A stretch of 64,000 nt of DNA, from positions 248,001-312,000 of the forward strand of contig CAJNDS010002618.1 in assembly GCA_905221605.1 (NCBI GenBank), written 5' to 3'. The notes beneath the pieces are model-generated. The model saw only the letters and a program-made list of their open reading frames with translations. It was not told where the DNA came from and did not search any database. This document shows positions 40,391 through 51,469 of this stretch, one piece after another. The number at the start of each line of letters is the position of its first letter. Position 1 is the first letter of the stretch. Both the position numbers and the translations under genes were made by a program. Source of the DNA: Symbiodinium natans (taxonomy: Eukaryota; Sar; Dinophyceae; Suessiales; Symbiodiniaceae).

Positions 40391-42163
40391 CCCTTCACCC
40401 CATCCCAAAAGTCGGCTTTTCGCCAAGAGTCAGAAGCGGTGCGGCCAGGCCGTAGGCTCTAGCAGACTCACAACTTTGATCGCGGCTTGTTATAACAGAA
40501 GTTTCGAAAGCCATTCCGTACTTGCCTACTGACGAGCTGTGCCACACTGTACCGTAGCCCATACACGTTGGTTGAGAGACTGTAAGCTCCGAGCTGGGAA
40601 GGTATGGCAATGGCCCAGGATGGGAGGAGGCCGTGACTCGCTCCATCGAAGCGCGCCGTGGCTGAGAAGCGCTTGTCGGGGTTGGAATGGCCTTTGTAAT
40701 TTGGTGGTGAGGGGTGTGCTGGGCCATGAAATCAAGAAGAACTGGCTACTGCAGACCAGCAAGGCCCACGAATTGTCCACAACGAGGAAGATACAAACAG
40801 CGGGTGTAGGGAATGTAGGGGCGTGGCGAAGAACCTTTAGTCTGAAGGTGCCACGTTGAAGTGCGCTTCATGCACTTCACGGCCCTTTGTGTATGGCTGG
40901 TCGCCAATACAAACATTACTGGTACAAACCAAAGCAAGCCATGTGTCTCGTATGTAAGCGAGCGGAGAGTGCCCTGAGGCATCCCTCACCCCCTTTGCGG
41001 ACATGCCAGCACGTTGCAGCTCGGCTCCAGTGGTGTAAAGCGCTCGTAGTGCCTGCAAAGTCCGTGAAGCCCGTATCGGAGCACAGAGGGCCAGGTCAGC
41101 CTCTGCGAATGCAGTTGCCAGGTCGAACGTGCGGTTTCGGGCTCGAAGCTGGATTTTTGATCCAACCTCCTTTGAGTTCTGATCCGGGCCAAACCTGTTT
41201 CCCATCCAAGTTCAGGGCCCTCAGAACTAGAAGTTGGCTGGATTCAGATCACGATCCTTCCGAGGCTCTTGCTTGAGGTTCAGGGCATTTATCGAACTCG
41301 GGCGTTAGTAGAGCCTAGTGGCATGGATCTCAGATCAGTCGGAGAGCCGTGAGGCCATCTGAATGTCGTCCCTGCGCAGCCCCTGATGGACCTGTTCCTG
41401 GCACAGGAGACCCAGGGGACCGAGACAGGGCGACGGGCTTCCACTGTATATGCAGTGCTACTTCGTGCTCCCTGGAACGCTCCCAGCTTCAAGCTGTTGT
41501 GAAGCATTTGAGAGGAGCTTCTTTGGTAATTTTGATCTTCTGTGCAGGAAGGCGATGTTCATCGAAAAGTTCTTGGACCGCGAATGCTGAAGCAGTTCCA
41601 GGCCTCACCAGGTGTCAGGCCCAAAAAACCTGCCCCGAGAAGCTTTGGCTTTGGCGTCAGGCCATGAAAGAGATCCTTCTGGCTGGCGCTGCTCGGCCTG
41701 AAATGTGATGAGTCGAAGCGGTGGAAGGGCTTTCGGTGACAACCCTTCTAAAAACTTCGGCTTAGCTCAAACAACTGTCTCAGGTTTTTGGTGTATTCGG
41801 GCGTGCTGATCGGCGAGCTGTGTCATGAGAAGATGAGAACATGTGAGAACCCGGATCTGAGGACACAAACAGGCTCGTTGCGGAGCTGACCTTCGTCAGG
41901 AGCCCTCCACTCTCGCTGGCTTCAGATTCGACATCTGTGCGACAAGGGTTTTTGTAGCATGTCGGTGGCGCCGGCAGTTTGGCCTGAAGCGCCTTAAAGT
42001 AACGCTGCTGTTGCCTTCGTGAGGATCAACGACTTGGCGGCTCCCCCCGAGCCAATGAACCTCCTCCTGCGTCAGTCTTAGAGATGCCCAGGTTGTTGGC
42101 CAATGTCTTTCGAGTCTTTCGAGCTTCTGAGAAAGTTGGGTGAGCCCCCGTCAGACTTGAAAG
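40391..42163. other. Unassigned upstream of the channel S1 exon
   Basis: The N-terminal cytoplasmic exons of the channel gene probably lie here or further upstream. I could not identify them. The + frame near 41640-41706 (LWLWRQAMKEILLAG) is coding-like but unlinked. Confidence 0.3.
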
Positions 42164-42240
42164 GTGCCTAGAGCCTCTTGTGGCAATCGTCATCATCGCC
42201 AATGGAGTGATGTATCTGGGCTCGCAGGGTGTGCAAGAAT
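42164..42240 (+). CDS. Channel exon: S1 segment
   Basis: After TTGAAAG|G the frame reads CLEPLVAIVIIANGVMYLGS, a classic S1 ('IIAN') helix. The end is uncertain. A GT donor at CAGG|GTGTGC (42229) or a GC donor at TATG|GCTTTG (about 42243) are possible. Confidence 0.65.
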
Positions 42241-42752
42241 ATGGCTTTGCTTCAGACTTGAGACTGTAAATGTTGTAATTGCACCCAAAACGGACTTCGC
42301 CAAGGTGCATGAAACGCTGCGCCTGCAATTTGTAGAGGTGTTGCGTGACACCACGGCAACAGCTCCTCGTTCGATTCAGGATCGGCTTCCAGACAGATCC
42401 GCAGTGGAAGGATTGGCCGCACTGGATTGCCGTGGCACTGTTTGCACTTGGACTGTGGAGGGAGTGTCAAGGAGAAGGTGCAGGGTGACATCACATTCTT
42501 GCAGAAGTCAAGAAGTTGTTCCTGTGACAAACAAACAGATACGTACAGGGATTACTCACAGGCACATCTGCAGCATCGAAACGCCCTTACAGTGGAACCA
42601 GTGGCCTTATTCAATTCTAGCAAAAAGCAAATGGCACAAAGACGGCTGGCATGGTCATGAGCTGTTGGAGTAGTTCGGCTCCCTGAAACAAGCTCTGGAC
42701 AACAAAAATCTGTGCTCATCGTATCTGAGGGCGAATGCAAGTTTGCTCCAAG

Positions 42753-42813
42753 GTGGAAGCAGCATTTGCTTGCTTCCTGATATTAGAGATTGTGCTGCGC
42801 ATGTACCTTCAAG
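42753..42813 (+). CDS. Channel exon: S2 segment
   Basis: Bounded by CCAAG|G and CTTCAAG|GCGGGC (GC donor, phase 1). It reads VEAAFACFLILEIVLRMYLQ, with the conserved LE...LR.Y pattern of S2. Confidence 0.75.
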
Positions 42814-44820
42814 GCGGGCGGGTCAAGGGCTCGATGTGTCACCAGAAGCACGCAGAGCATTGTGCAGCCTCTGCTTCAGGGAGAGTTGAACATTGTGCAC
42901 CTACTAAACAGGGTCCGCAAAGTTTTTTCTGATCAGCCAAACTGAAGCTGTTGTGCTAACAGAGCCGGCTAGGCTAGGCGGGCTTAGTTTCGCTACTTCC
43001 CCTGGTGAGGTGGCCGCACCTTCTTCAGCGGTAATGAGCTCATGCATCCTGCTGGCAAATATTTGTCATCGGGGATGCAAAGAAGCAACTGTTCCTACCC
43101 GGAAACCCGATTTGAAACGCTGAGCCATTTCCCCCCCACCCCGACCCCAAATGCCCTTGAACCCAATTCCCCCGCCCTCAGCTTAAATTAAAATCCCGAA
43201 GGCTGCATCGACCCCAAACCATGCCTGGGCGGCCCCCGCCCTCTTGTCGCCCAGCTCTGGGGTGGGCGCTCCCGCGCAAAGGAGGATGCCCCAGAAGCAG
43301 AGCACGGCAGGTTGTTAGGGTGTGGAAGTTCACGAAAGCATGGCGTGGACTGACATTGGCTCTTTTGACCACAGGCCCAGGTCGTCGTCCAAAAACTCAA
43401 GGTGGTCACGAATTCGTGACCTCTTGTCTGGCTTCAACTAGTTGGCTTCCAAGTGCCATCTCCGGACCCGACTGCATTGCATCTGTTGCCTTGACCAAAG
43501 GGTGTCATCAAGCTTCATGGATGTGTTGCTTCAACACGTTCACCCCGAAGCATGCTTTCTTGGCCGTTCGCTACCAGCATCCACCAGCCATCCACTGTGT
43601 TCATCCAGGCCAAAACGGCCTGCCACAACCAGGACTGCTTTCCAGGGAAGCCACAGCTGAATTGGAGCCATGGACCGAAGGCCCTAGCGAAAGTCATCGT
43701 CTTATTAGTACGACCGTTGTGGCATGTTGTGGTCATTCATATCCTTCTTAGCGTTCTTATCATCATTATAGCAAGGACGGCCACGATGTGCACCAACCGG
43801 GAGTAAGCTCGTTGATGCCGGCCAGGCCTTCCTGGTCGGCATCACCAAAGCCGATCGTCGACGACCCTGCATAGTGAACATGGACGTGTCATTACGACTT
43901 TCGGGCGATGCTCAACCTGCCTTTTGCTGAGGAGGGCTGTCCCGGCCTATGCGTTTGGCAGATCTTCTTTCCCTCAGCAGGGGAAAGGAAGATGAGTGGC
44001 CCGTTGCACTCCTCTGGGGAGATGCCATGGCTTGCTTCGATACGGATTGCGAGCCGTTCCTGGCCAGGGCAGGCCCACCTCGCACTCTTTACTTTGCCCC
44101 CTGTCCAATATGTCCGCTCGCTCTCCGCAGTGTCCACGACTGGCATACGGTGACGTTTTTTAGAAGTGGCCATCTCCCCAGGCACGGACGTAGTATCAGA
44201 GTACTGCTTAAACCGTGTATTGAAACACCAAACAGCATCACCACTACAAGCCCTAGACCACCCCTTGACCCCCCAGACCCCTACGCGACACCGACACACC
44301 ACCGCACAACCACGCAGACTACCAGACCACTTGGCCACAACGACACCACCCCCACCACCCATACACCACCCCTAAACCACGACCATGCCCCAAGCCCCCC
44401 ACCGCACCTCCTAGATTGCCTGACTTAAAATGATGCGTGCAAACTAGAATCCCTTTACTCAGCAGTTTTTTGAGGCTTTGTGTTTTTCGTCAAGACGGCC
44501 TATTTCTGACGTCCTTTTGGTCAAGATGGCCTAGTTCGCTTACTTTCGCTTGCTGTTCTGGGAACACATCTTCTTGAGCCAATTCCTTTGGAGTTGGTGA
44601 TGTACAAGAATGGTGGGGCTCTACTTGCAGCACTAAAGCGCCCCCAATAAAGCAAGTATGAAAATATACGGCGTTTATTTAAGGGATGCGGATCAAAAAA
44701 GATATTTAGGATCAAAAACTTATTTAGGATCAAAGAACAATTTATTTAGGATCAAGAAATAATTTATTCTGTTCTTCCGACGGAGAGAGGGAAGGGGAGG
44801 GAGGGAGGGAGAAAAGGAGG

Positions 44821-45110
44821 GAAGGAAGAGCAAGGAAGGAAGGAAGGCAGGCAGGAAGGAAGGAAGGAAGGAAGGAAGCAAGCAAGCAAGGCAGCAAGGA
44901 AGCAAGGAAGCAAGGAAGCAAGGAAGCAAGGAAGCAAGGAAGCAAGGAAGCAAGGAAGCAAGGAAGCAAGGAAGCAAGGAAGCAAGGAAGCAAGGAAGCA
45001 AAGAAGCAAGGAAGCAAGGAAGCAAGGAAGCAAGGAAGCAAGGAAGCAAGGAAGCAAGGAAGCAAGGAAGCAAGGAAGCAAGGAAGCAAGGAAGCAAGGA
45101 AAGAAAAGGA
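44821..45110. repeat. (AGCAAGGA)n / (GGAA)n array
   Basis: The 8-bp unit AGCAAGGA is repeated about 25 times with rare changes (one AGCAAAGA). The long antisense frames rich in Leu, Ala, Ser and Pro are artefacts of this array. Confidence 0.95.
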
Positions 45111-45374
45111 AAGGAAATGAAAGGACAGGAAAGGATATGTAGGAAAACATAACATAACATCATATGATATAATATATATATATATATGTGTGTGTATATG
45201 TTAAAACAAGTATAACAAAATATTATAGTGGCATAGAGTAGAATAGACCACAATATCGTATAGTATACTTTTGTATCATAAAAAAATAATATAAAATCGA
45301 AATAACAAAGCATATATGTATATATTTACTGCTATTTGATATAGAATTCATAATGCACTATACATATTTCTGGT

Positions 45375-45690
45375 TTGTTTGGCGCCGGGCAAGCTTCTTC
45401 AACGCGTATGAATCCCTTCCAAACCCATGATGCGAGCATTGTGTTTGCAAAGGGGGGGGGTCTGCGCCCCCGCTTCAAACCCCCCGCTGTTTTTGAAAGC
45501 CGGGCAAGCTTGCTACAAAGCAAATATGAATATCCTTTCCAAACCAATGATGCGAGCGTTGTGTTTGCAAATGGGGGGGGGGAGGTGCGCCCCCCCCAAC
45601 CCCTCCGCTGTTTTTAGTCCGGGCACGTTTGCTTCAAAGCACATGAATCCTTCCAATCCCATGATGCATGCGAGCACTTTTTTGCCAAAA
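45375..45690. repeat. 122-bp tandem repeat with G8-G10 / C7 runs
   Basis: Units share CCGGGCAAGCTT, TGAATCC/TATCCTTTCCAAA, CATGATGCGAGC and TTGTGTTTGCAAA, then a run of 8-10 G, CGCCCCC and CCGCTGTTTTT. Each G-run can pair with the C-run about 10 bases downstream. Confidence 0.85.
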
Positions 45691-45699
45691 CCATGAAGA

Positions 45700-46290
45700 C
45701 ACAATAGGATACAATGATATACGAGAATATATTACAAAAAGATGCAATATACAATAATACGCAAAAACACAACAATGTGCAAGTATGTACAAGAATATGC
45801 AGCAAATTTCACGTAAAAAACGAATAACTTACAATAATTTTCCGTAATTGACAACAATATTCAATAATAGACAACAAGATACAATAATATACGAAAATAT
45901 ACAATAACATACACTAATATACAACCATATATAGAAAAGTGTACAAAATTTCAATAATATACAGTAGTCGACAAGAGTATACAATAATATACAAGAATAT
46001 TCAATAATATACTATAATATAGAATAATCTGCAATAATATACAAAGAAAATTTAATAATATACAATAATATACAGTAACCTACAAAAAAAGAGAACAAAA
46101 CCAAGAATTTTAACAATATACAAAAACATTCAAAAATATGCAATAATATGCAATATTATACAAAAACACAAGAAAATTCAAGACAATACAAGAATATTCA
46201 ACAATATACATACAACAATGTACAATAATATGCAAGAATATACAGTGTTATACAATATTGTACAAGAATCTTCCACAATACTATGCCAGA
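45700..46290. repeat. Degenerate ATACAATAAT array
   Basis: Very AT-rich, built of ATACAATAATAT/ACAAGAATATAC words. No frame stays open. Confidence 0.85.
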
Positions 46291-46344
46291 ATACCCATCA
46301 TTTTTTTGAAACTTCTAATGCCAAGATGCCAGCATTGATTTGCA

Positions 46345-46560
46345 GCCTCTGCAAACTCAGAAATGCTGCTATTTACAGTATTTCCAGCCTCTGAAATCGC
46401 AGAAATGCTGCTATTTTCAGTATTTGTAGCCTCTGGAAACTCAGAAATGCTGCAGTGTACAGTATTTCCAGCCTCTGAAAGCGCAGAGCTGCTGCTACAT
46501 ACAATATCTGCAGCCTCTCTGGAAACTCAGACATGCTGCTATTTTCAGTAGTTCCCGCAT
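46345..46560. repeat. About 50-bp tandem repeat, 4-5 copies
   Basis: The unit is approximately CAGCCTCTGGAAACTCAGAA, ATGCTGCTATTTTCAGTATTT. Copies diverge by 10-20 %. Confidence 0.85.
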
Positions 46561-46939
46561 AAATGCTGTGTTTTTTCGGTATTTAGAGCTTGCGAGCGGC
46601 CAGAACTGCTGCATTTCTGAGCGTTTACAGCCTCCGCTCCGCTTGCAAGAAGCCTTCGAAGCCTTCAGTAAATTATTTGTTGATCCCAAATACTTTTTTT
46701 GGATCCGCCTAGAAATATATTATTTTTGATCCTAAATGCATTTTTTGATCCCCTACCCTTTATTTAATGGGGGTTTTTGGTATTGGGGCCTGCAATGGTC
46801 TGCATATAGAATCCACTGGTCTCCCCAAGCCAGGCTTCAAATGACAAATCACGAACTTGTTCCACTTTTTTGGTGGAGTTTTGCGCGAAGATCAACTTTC
46901 TGCGGTTGCCTACAGCACCTTCAGTTTGCATCGCCTGAG

Positions 46940-47021
46940 GTGGAACATGTTTGATTTGTTCCTTGGCCTGACTGGCGTAACGGACGTGATTATCCAAATC
47001 GTGTCGGACAGCAATGGCGAT
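46940..47021 (+). CDS. Channel exon: S3 segment
   Basis: After CGCCTGAG|G the frame reads WNMFDLFLGLTGVTDVIIQI, then VSDSNGD. WNxFD is the hallmark at the start of S3. It ends at GGCGAT|GCTGGG (GC donor, phase 0). An upstream in-frame stretch to about 46857 is open but not needed. Confidence 0.8.
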
Positions 47022-47137
47022 GCTGGGTGGCATAAGTTATCATAAGTTGCTTCAGTTTTGGCAGAGGGTGGTCCGGACCGGACATCCGGACAGGGTTGCT
47101 GTTGGGCATTGTTCCCGAGAATGTGTGCTGTGACCAG

Positions 47138-47185
47138 GATGTATTTGGCACATCTCTGCTCCGCTTTTGCAGACTGATCCGCCTA
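47138..47185 (+). CDS. Channel exon: start of S4 voltage sensor
   Basis: 16 codons, DVFGTSLLRFCRLIRL, between GACCAG|G and CGCCTA|GCAACT (GC donor). Basic residues fall every third position, and the rhythm continues across the next intron. Confidence 0.85.
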
Positions 47186-47299
47186 GCAACTGGGTTGTTA
47201 TGGAGGATGCCCGCGTGATAGACATGCTTCCGAGTTCAGCTGCAGTCGGCTTGTCATCAGCTCATCAGCTGTTTCAGCTGTTTCAATGCAGCTTTGCAG

Positions 47300-47459
47300 G
47301 TACGAATTGTGAAGGTGTTTCGCCTCAAGGCTATGAAGGATTTGCGTCTCATGGTCAAGGGCCTGATTGCTGGAGTGAAGACGCTGGTCATGGCCTTCAC
47401 ATTGCTCTTCACTGTCCTCTACGTCATCAGTGGCTTTGCCACCATGACACTCGGCAACA
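47300..47459 (+). CDS. Channel exon: end of S4, S4-S5 linker, S5
   Basis: After TTTGCAG|G it reads VRIVKVFRLKAMKDLRLMVK, then the hydrophobic S5 TLVMAFTLLFTVLYVISGFA. It ends at AACA|GCCTCA (GC donor, phase 1). With the previous exon, S4 becomes R..R..R..R..K..R, a perfect three-residue period. Confidence 0.88.
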
Positions 47460-48338
47460 GCCTCAGAGCCTCAGAGCTCCACGAGCTCCACGAGCCTCAG
47501 AGCTCCACGAGCCGATGGTGCTTGTGGGTAAGGATTGTGGCCTCTCTCCCTTATCTCTCTCTCGCACTCTTTCTCTCTCTCTCTCTCTCTTGATCTTTCT
47601 CCTTGTCTTTCTCTCTTTCTCTCTTTCTCTCTTTCTCTCTTTCTCTCTTTCTCTCTTTCTCTCTTTCTCTCTTTCTCTCTTTCTCTCTTTCTCTCTTTCT
47701 CTCTTTCTCTCTTTCTCTCTTTCTCTCTTTCTCTCTTTCTCTCTTTCTCTCTTTCTCTCTTTCTCTCTTTCTCTCTTTCTCTCTCTTCTCTCTCTTTCTC
47801 TCTCTTTCTCTGAATTTTAACGCTACGCGACCCGCCTCGGCCCGGCCCAGCGCATTCGCGTGAGCATGGTGATTCCGCAGCGCTCGAGTCGCTGGGGGGG
47901 GGGGGGGGGGGGGGGGGGGGGCGCGGGGGGCAGGCTCTGGTGCTGGCGAACCGTGCGCTTGCAGAGCCCGGTTTTTTCGGGCACTACCCATTTGGCAAAA
48001 AAGGGGTCCGAAAATGGGCTTTGAGGTTGGGGGAGGCTTTGGAGGGGGGTGCCTGTTCTCACAACCTATACACCTTCGGCCCGAGGCCTCGGCGGATTTT
48101 CTTTCTCTTTCTCTTTCTTTCTCTGATTTATCTCTCTCTTTTTCTCTCTTTTTCTGAATTATCTCTCTCTTTCTCTCTCTTTCTCTCTCTTTGTCTCTCT
48201 TTCTCTCTCTTTCTCTCTCTTTCTCTCTCTTTCTCTCTCTTTCTCTCTCTTTCTCTCTCTTTCTCTCTCTTTCTCTCTCTTTCTCTCTCTTTCTCTCTCT
48301 TTCTCTCTCTTTCTCTCTCTTTCTCTCTCTTCTCTCAG
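47460..48338. other. Intron with CTCTCTTT array and dispersed element copy 1
   Basis: GC...AG intron. (CTCTTTCT)n fills about 47570-47811 and 48101-48336. A 287-bp element (47814-48100) interrupts the array. A run of 28 G residues (47894-47921) lies inside that element. Confidence 0.85.
47814..48100 (+). mobile_element. Dispersed element copy 1 (in CT-rich array)
   Basis: It begins ATTTTAACGCTACGCGACCC, continues with CCTCGGCCCGGCCCAGCGCA and GTGAGCATGGTGATTCCGCA, and ends with CACAACCTATACACCTTCGG, then CCCGAGGCCTCGGCGGATTTT (split here for length). Simple CTTT/CTCT repeat flanks both sides directly. Copies 2 and 3 share both ends. Confidence 0.75.
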
Positions 48339-48561
48339 GTCAAAGCTTGAGCGACAGCGACGACATTGCTGTCCGAAGTCTGGCGAAGTTCTTCAACACG
48401 ATTCCATCTTCGATGTTTACGGCCTTCCGCTGTGCCACTGGTGAGTGCACCGATGACGAAGGGCAACCTTTACAGTCAATTCTGGCCAGTGAGTTTGGAG
48501 TCTCCTTCATTTTTTCCTACGTTGCCAGCTATATGCTGGTGTCCATGGGTATATTCAACGT
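48339..48561 (+). CDS. Channel exon: pore loop and most of S6
   Basis: After TCTCTCAG|G the frame reads SLSDSDDIAVRSLAKFFNTI, pore SSMFTAFRCATGECTDDEG, then S6 FGVSFIFSYVASYMLVSMGI-FN. It ends at AACGT|GCGCCA (GC donor, phase 2). Confidence 0.88.
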
Positions 48562-48703
48562 GCGCCATGGCTCGAGTGCAGTGTGTGTGAGTGTCCTCCT
48601 GTCACTTCGCATGGCCTTTTTCTTAATTGCATCAGCACAAGAATGTCTCATGCACCCATACTTGCACAAGCTGGCGAATTCTTTTCTACTACTACAAGTT
48701 GAG

Positions 48704-48737
48704 GATTCTGGCGGTGTATGTGGACATCACCATGAAG
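48704..48737 (+). CDS. Channel exon: end of S6
   Basis: 34 bases after GTTGAG|G complete ...IFN-VILAVYVDITMK. The likely donor is AAG|GAGCGG, a GA donor, since the next exon then reads AAKENDAV in phase. Confidence 0.72.
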
Positions 48738-49043
48738 GAGCGGTCTGGGACGTCCATTCCCTCAAAAAGACTAATGTATTATCTGCACTGAAGTTTCTGC
48801 GAAGCTCACATACATGGGAGTGCCTCCCGCAAGCAGCAAATGCACAGAAGGGAAGCCATGGCCTTAGATGCTCGTATGTCAGATGCCCTCATATTGGATG
48901 CTCTCATCTCGGATGTTCCTATCCCAAACGCTTGCTTCTAATGAAAAGCAGAATAATGCAGTACTGGCCAACCCCTACACCCAAGCCCTAAACCCGAAAC
49001 CCGAAACCCTAAACCCTAAACCCTAAACCCTGTCATCATGCAG
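48738..49043. other. Intron with CCCTAAA telomere-like run
   Basis: GA...AG intron. 48982-49032 is (CCCTAAA/CCCGAAA)n, just before the acceptor ATCATGCAG. Confidence 0.7.
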
Positions 49044-49099
49044 GCCGCCAAGGAGAATGATGCCGTCACAATTGAGCAGCACTCGAAGGAATCAATCAG
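49044..49099 (+). CDS. Channel exon: proximal cytoplasmic tail
   Basis: After CATGCAG|G it reads AAKENDAVTIEQHSKESI. It ends AATCAG|GCCCCAG (GC donor, phase 2), joining 4 kb downstream as ESI-R-IARITRELL. Confidence 0.8.
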
Positions 49100-49547
49100 G
49101 CCCCAGTACGGGTTTAAAGTGGAGGGAAAACAAGCGCACGGGTCGGTAACGGTCGTACATGTTTTACAAGTAAGCGTTTTGCCACAACGGGAACACGAAG
49201 ACGTGGCAAAGTGTTGATTTCAAACGTAAAGCATGGCAGGCGCGGTATTTTCTGTGATTTGGCGTGTCTTATTTGTGTGTTGTTCTGAAGGTGGTTCGAA
49301 AGCCAACAACAACTTTCATGTCGACGTGGTTACTCAGTTTACTCGAAAATCTTGCGGTTTTTGCTAGTATGGTTGCGCGGTTCACTTAAATGCGAAACCC
49401 ATGGCCTGTAACGCAAGAGCGTTATGCGTCTCAGCGTGCGGGGGTCACGGATCGTGCGCTAAAAGTGGCGCGCCTCGTCACAAGCATGGACACGGATCAG
49501 TCACAGAAAAGGACCCGGATAAGTCACAAAAGCAGGCGCGGATCACG

Positions 49548-49925
49548 GGGTTTAGGGCTTTTTAGGGTTTAGGATTTTTAGGGTTTAGGGATGTTTAGGG
49601 TGTTTAAGGTTTTTAGGGATTTTTGGGTTTTAGGGTGTTTAGGGTCCAGGGTTTTTAGGTTTTAGGGTGTTAGGGTTTAGGGATTTGAGGGTCTAGGGGT
49701 TTAGGGTATTTTAGGGTTTAGGGTTGTTTAGGGTTTAGCGTGTTTAGGGTGTTTAGGGTGTTTCGGCCGTTAAGGGTTTTTAGGGTGTTAAGGGGTTGAG
49801 GATTCTTAGGGTTTTGAGTGTTTGTAGGGTTTAGGGTTTTCAGGGTTTTCAGGGTTTTCAGGGTTTTTAGGGTTTTTAGGGTTTAGGGTTTTTGGGCTTC
49901 CGGTTTTAAGGGTTTGAGGTTTTTG
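49548..49925 (+). repeat. Degenerate TTTAGGG interstitial telomere-like array
   Basis: GGGTTTAGGG/GGGTGTTTAGGG words throughout, G-rich strand on +. It is continuous in kind with 51047-51460 if copy 2 of the dispersed element is removed. Confidence 0.9.
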
Positions 49926-51046
49926 ATTTTAACGCTACGCGACCTCGGCCTGGCCCAGTGCAGCCCCCTGAGCTTGTGGAGCATGCAGCCCATCCAAAGT
50001 GTCAAGCAAGAAGTTGCGCTCGGTAGTTTGGCCAGGACGCATGTAGCCGCGTCATGCCTCAACGCCAGATGCTATGCTTCAGACACGCATAGTGCGACGT
50101 GCTGCGCACCAGGTTTAAAAGGCAGGTGACCACGCGGAGCTTGGGGGGCAACCCTGCACCAGTGACGCCCCATCTGCCATGACCCCTCCAAACGAGGGGC
50201 CAGGTTACCGGCAGAATAGATGCAACGCACCCGCAGAATAGACGCAATGCACCCTTAGCTCAGTACACTGTGTCCTGGGCGGGGGCAGGGAGGGTGCGAA
50301 GGAAGCGGAGGGTGCGGAGGGCGCGCGGAGGGAGGGGACAGAGGGCGCGGAGGGCGCGGAGGGAGGGGGCGCGGAGGGCGCGGAGGGCGCCGGAGGGCGC
50401 GGGAGGGCGTGGAGATGCGTGGAGGAGTGGAGGGTGCGGAGGGTGCGGAGGGTGCGGAGGGTGCAGAGGGTGCGGAGGGCGCGGAGGGCGCGGAGGGCGT
50501 GGAGGGCGTTCGCGGATCGGGCGGAAGGCCCTCTACATCACACACTGAACCGAATGTCAGGCTCCCCATCCGCGCTCCCCCCTCCTTGCCCCCCCGAACC
50601 CGTCCGTCAACCGGATGTGCATGGTCCACGCCTCCCCGCGCCACGCCCCTCTCCCAGCAAAATGTTCCGACCCCCCTCCCTTGACCGTGTCGTCTCCCTG
50701 GCCTCCCGTCAAAATTCAGTCCGACCCTCCTCCGTTGACCGTCTCCTCTTCGCGGCCTCTTTCGCCAAAAAGCGATCCGATAGCACGCCTTCCGCATTGA
50801 AGCCCAATTTGAGAGAGGTTTTCGGGAAGAATCCATGGAAAACAAAGAGCACGCGCAGAATAGAGCGTCCAAGGCATGGGGGGGGGGGTGGGGGTGGGGC
50901 GGGGGCGGGGGCGGGGGGGGCCCCTGTGTGTCAAGCCCAAAGTTGCCTGGTCCTGTTGTACCGCGTCCGCGCTGCCATCCTCGTTTGCCTCGCGGGGGGT
51001 ACCCATTGCAGGGAAAAAAAGCCAAATAAAGGCCTCGGCGGATTTT
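49926..51046 (+). mobile_element. Dispersed element copy 2 (in telomere-like array)
   Basis: It starts ATTTTAACGCTACGCGACCT and ends with GTACCCATTGCAGGGAAAAA, then GGCCTCGGCGGATTTT. At 1121 bp it is the longest copy, partly through a GC-rich 9-bp repeat at 50281-50515. TTTAGGG-type repeat borders both sides directly. Confidence 0.7.
50281..50515. repeat. 9-bp minisatellite GCGGAGGGY
   Basis: About 20 units of GGTGCGGAG/GGCGCGGAG with irregular inserts. Long frames through it (Arg/Gly or Pro/Ser-rich) are artefacts. Confidence 0.9.
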
Positions 51047-51460
51047 AGGGTTTCGCGTTTTTAGGGTTTTTAGGCTTTAGTAGCTTTAGGGTAGGTTTTT
51101 GAGGGTTTAGGGTTTTTAGGGCTTGGGTGCTTGTAGGGTTCAGGGTTTTTAGGGTGTTTAGGGTTTAGGATTTGTAAGGTTGAGGGGTTTAGGGTTTTTA
51201 GGGTTTCGGGTTTTTTAGGGTTTAGGGTTCTTTAGGGTCTGCGGTGTTTAGGGTGTTTAGGGTGTTTAGGGTGTTTACGGTGTTTCGGGTGTTTAGGGTT
51301 TTAGGGTTTTGGGGTTTTAGGGTTTTGGGGTTTTGGGGTTTTGGGGTTTTCGGGTTTGGAGTTTTGGGGTTTAGGGTATTTGGGTTTAGGGTTTGTTTTT
51401 AGGGTTTAGGGTTTTCAGGGGTTTAGGGTTTTTAGGGTTTCGGTGTTTAGGGTTTATTGT
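51047..51460 (+). repeat. Second half of the TTTAGGG-type array
   Basis: TTTAGGGTTTTTAGGG, GGGTGTTTAGGG and GGGTTTTGGGG variants, same strand as 49548-49925. Confidence 0.9.
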
Positions 51461-51469
51461 TTTTGGGGG

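Larger units (their letters stand above)
44640..46790. mobile_element. Repeat-filled element with inverted-repeat ends
   Basis: The left end (44640-44755) and the reverse complement of the right end (46681-46790) share GCCCCCAATA, then a TAAGGG-type word, GGATCAAAAAA, ATTTAGGATCAAAAA and ATTT..GGATC in the same order. Inside are an (AGCAAGGA)n array, two and a half copies of a 122-bp G-run repeat, a degenerate ATACAATAAT array and a 50-bp repeat. No coding capacity was seen. No convincing target duplication was found. It lies in an intron of the channel gene. Confidence 0.6.
42814..46939. other. S2-S3 region intron(s), carrying a 2.15-kb repeat element
   Basis: At least one small exon for the S2-S3 loop is missing: the S2 exon ends in phase 1, whereas the S3 exon needs two bases before it. 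A coding-like piece ending in LEPIPLELVMYKNGGALLAA lies at about 44572-44650 but runs into a stop. The inverted-repeat element at 44640-46790 occupies much of the interval. Confidence 0.5.

Noticed and set aside
40546-40562. ACCGTAGCCCATA, similar to the 5' part of the spliced leader
   Set aside because: Only the first 8-9 bases match, and the diagnostic TTTTGGCTCAAG does not follow.
44720-45313. 197-, 137- and 128-codon minus-strand frames (Leu/Ala/Ser/Pro repeats)
   Set aside because: They are translations of the AGCAAGGA microsatellite in three frames.
47167-48350. Long + and - frames of Leu/Ser/Phe or Glu/Arg/Lys over 47.5-48.3 kb
   Set aside because: They come from the CT-rich array inside a channel intron; only the flanking exon parts are real.
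50255-51025. 256-codon Pro/Ser-rich minus frame
   Set aside because: It reads through the 9-bp GC minisatellite of dispersed element copy 2 within an intron.
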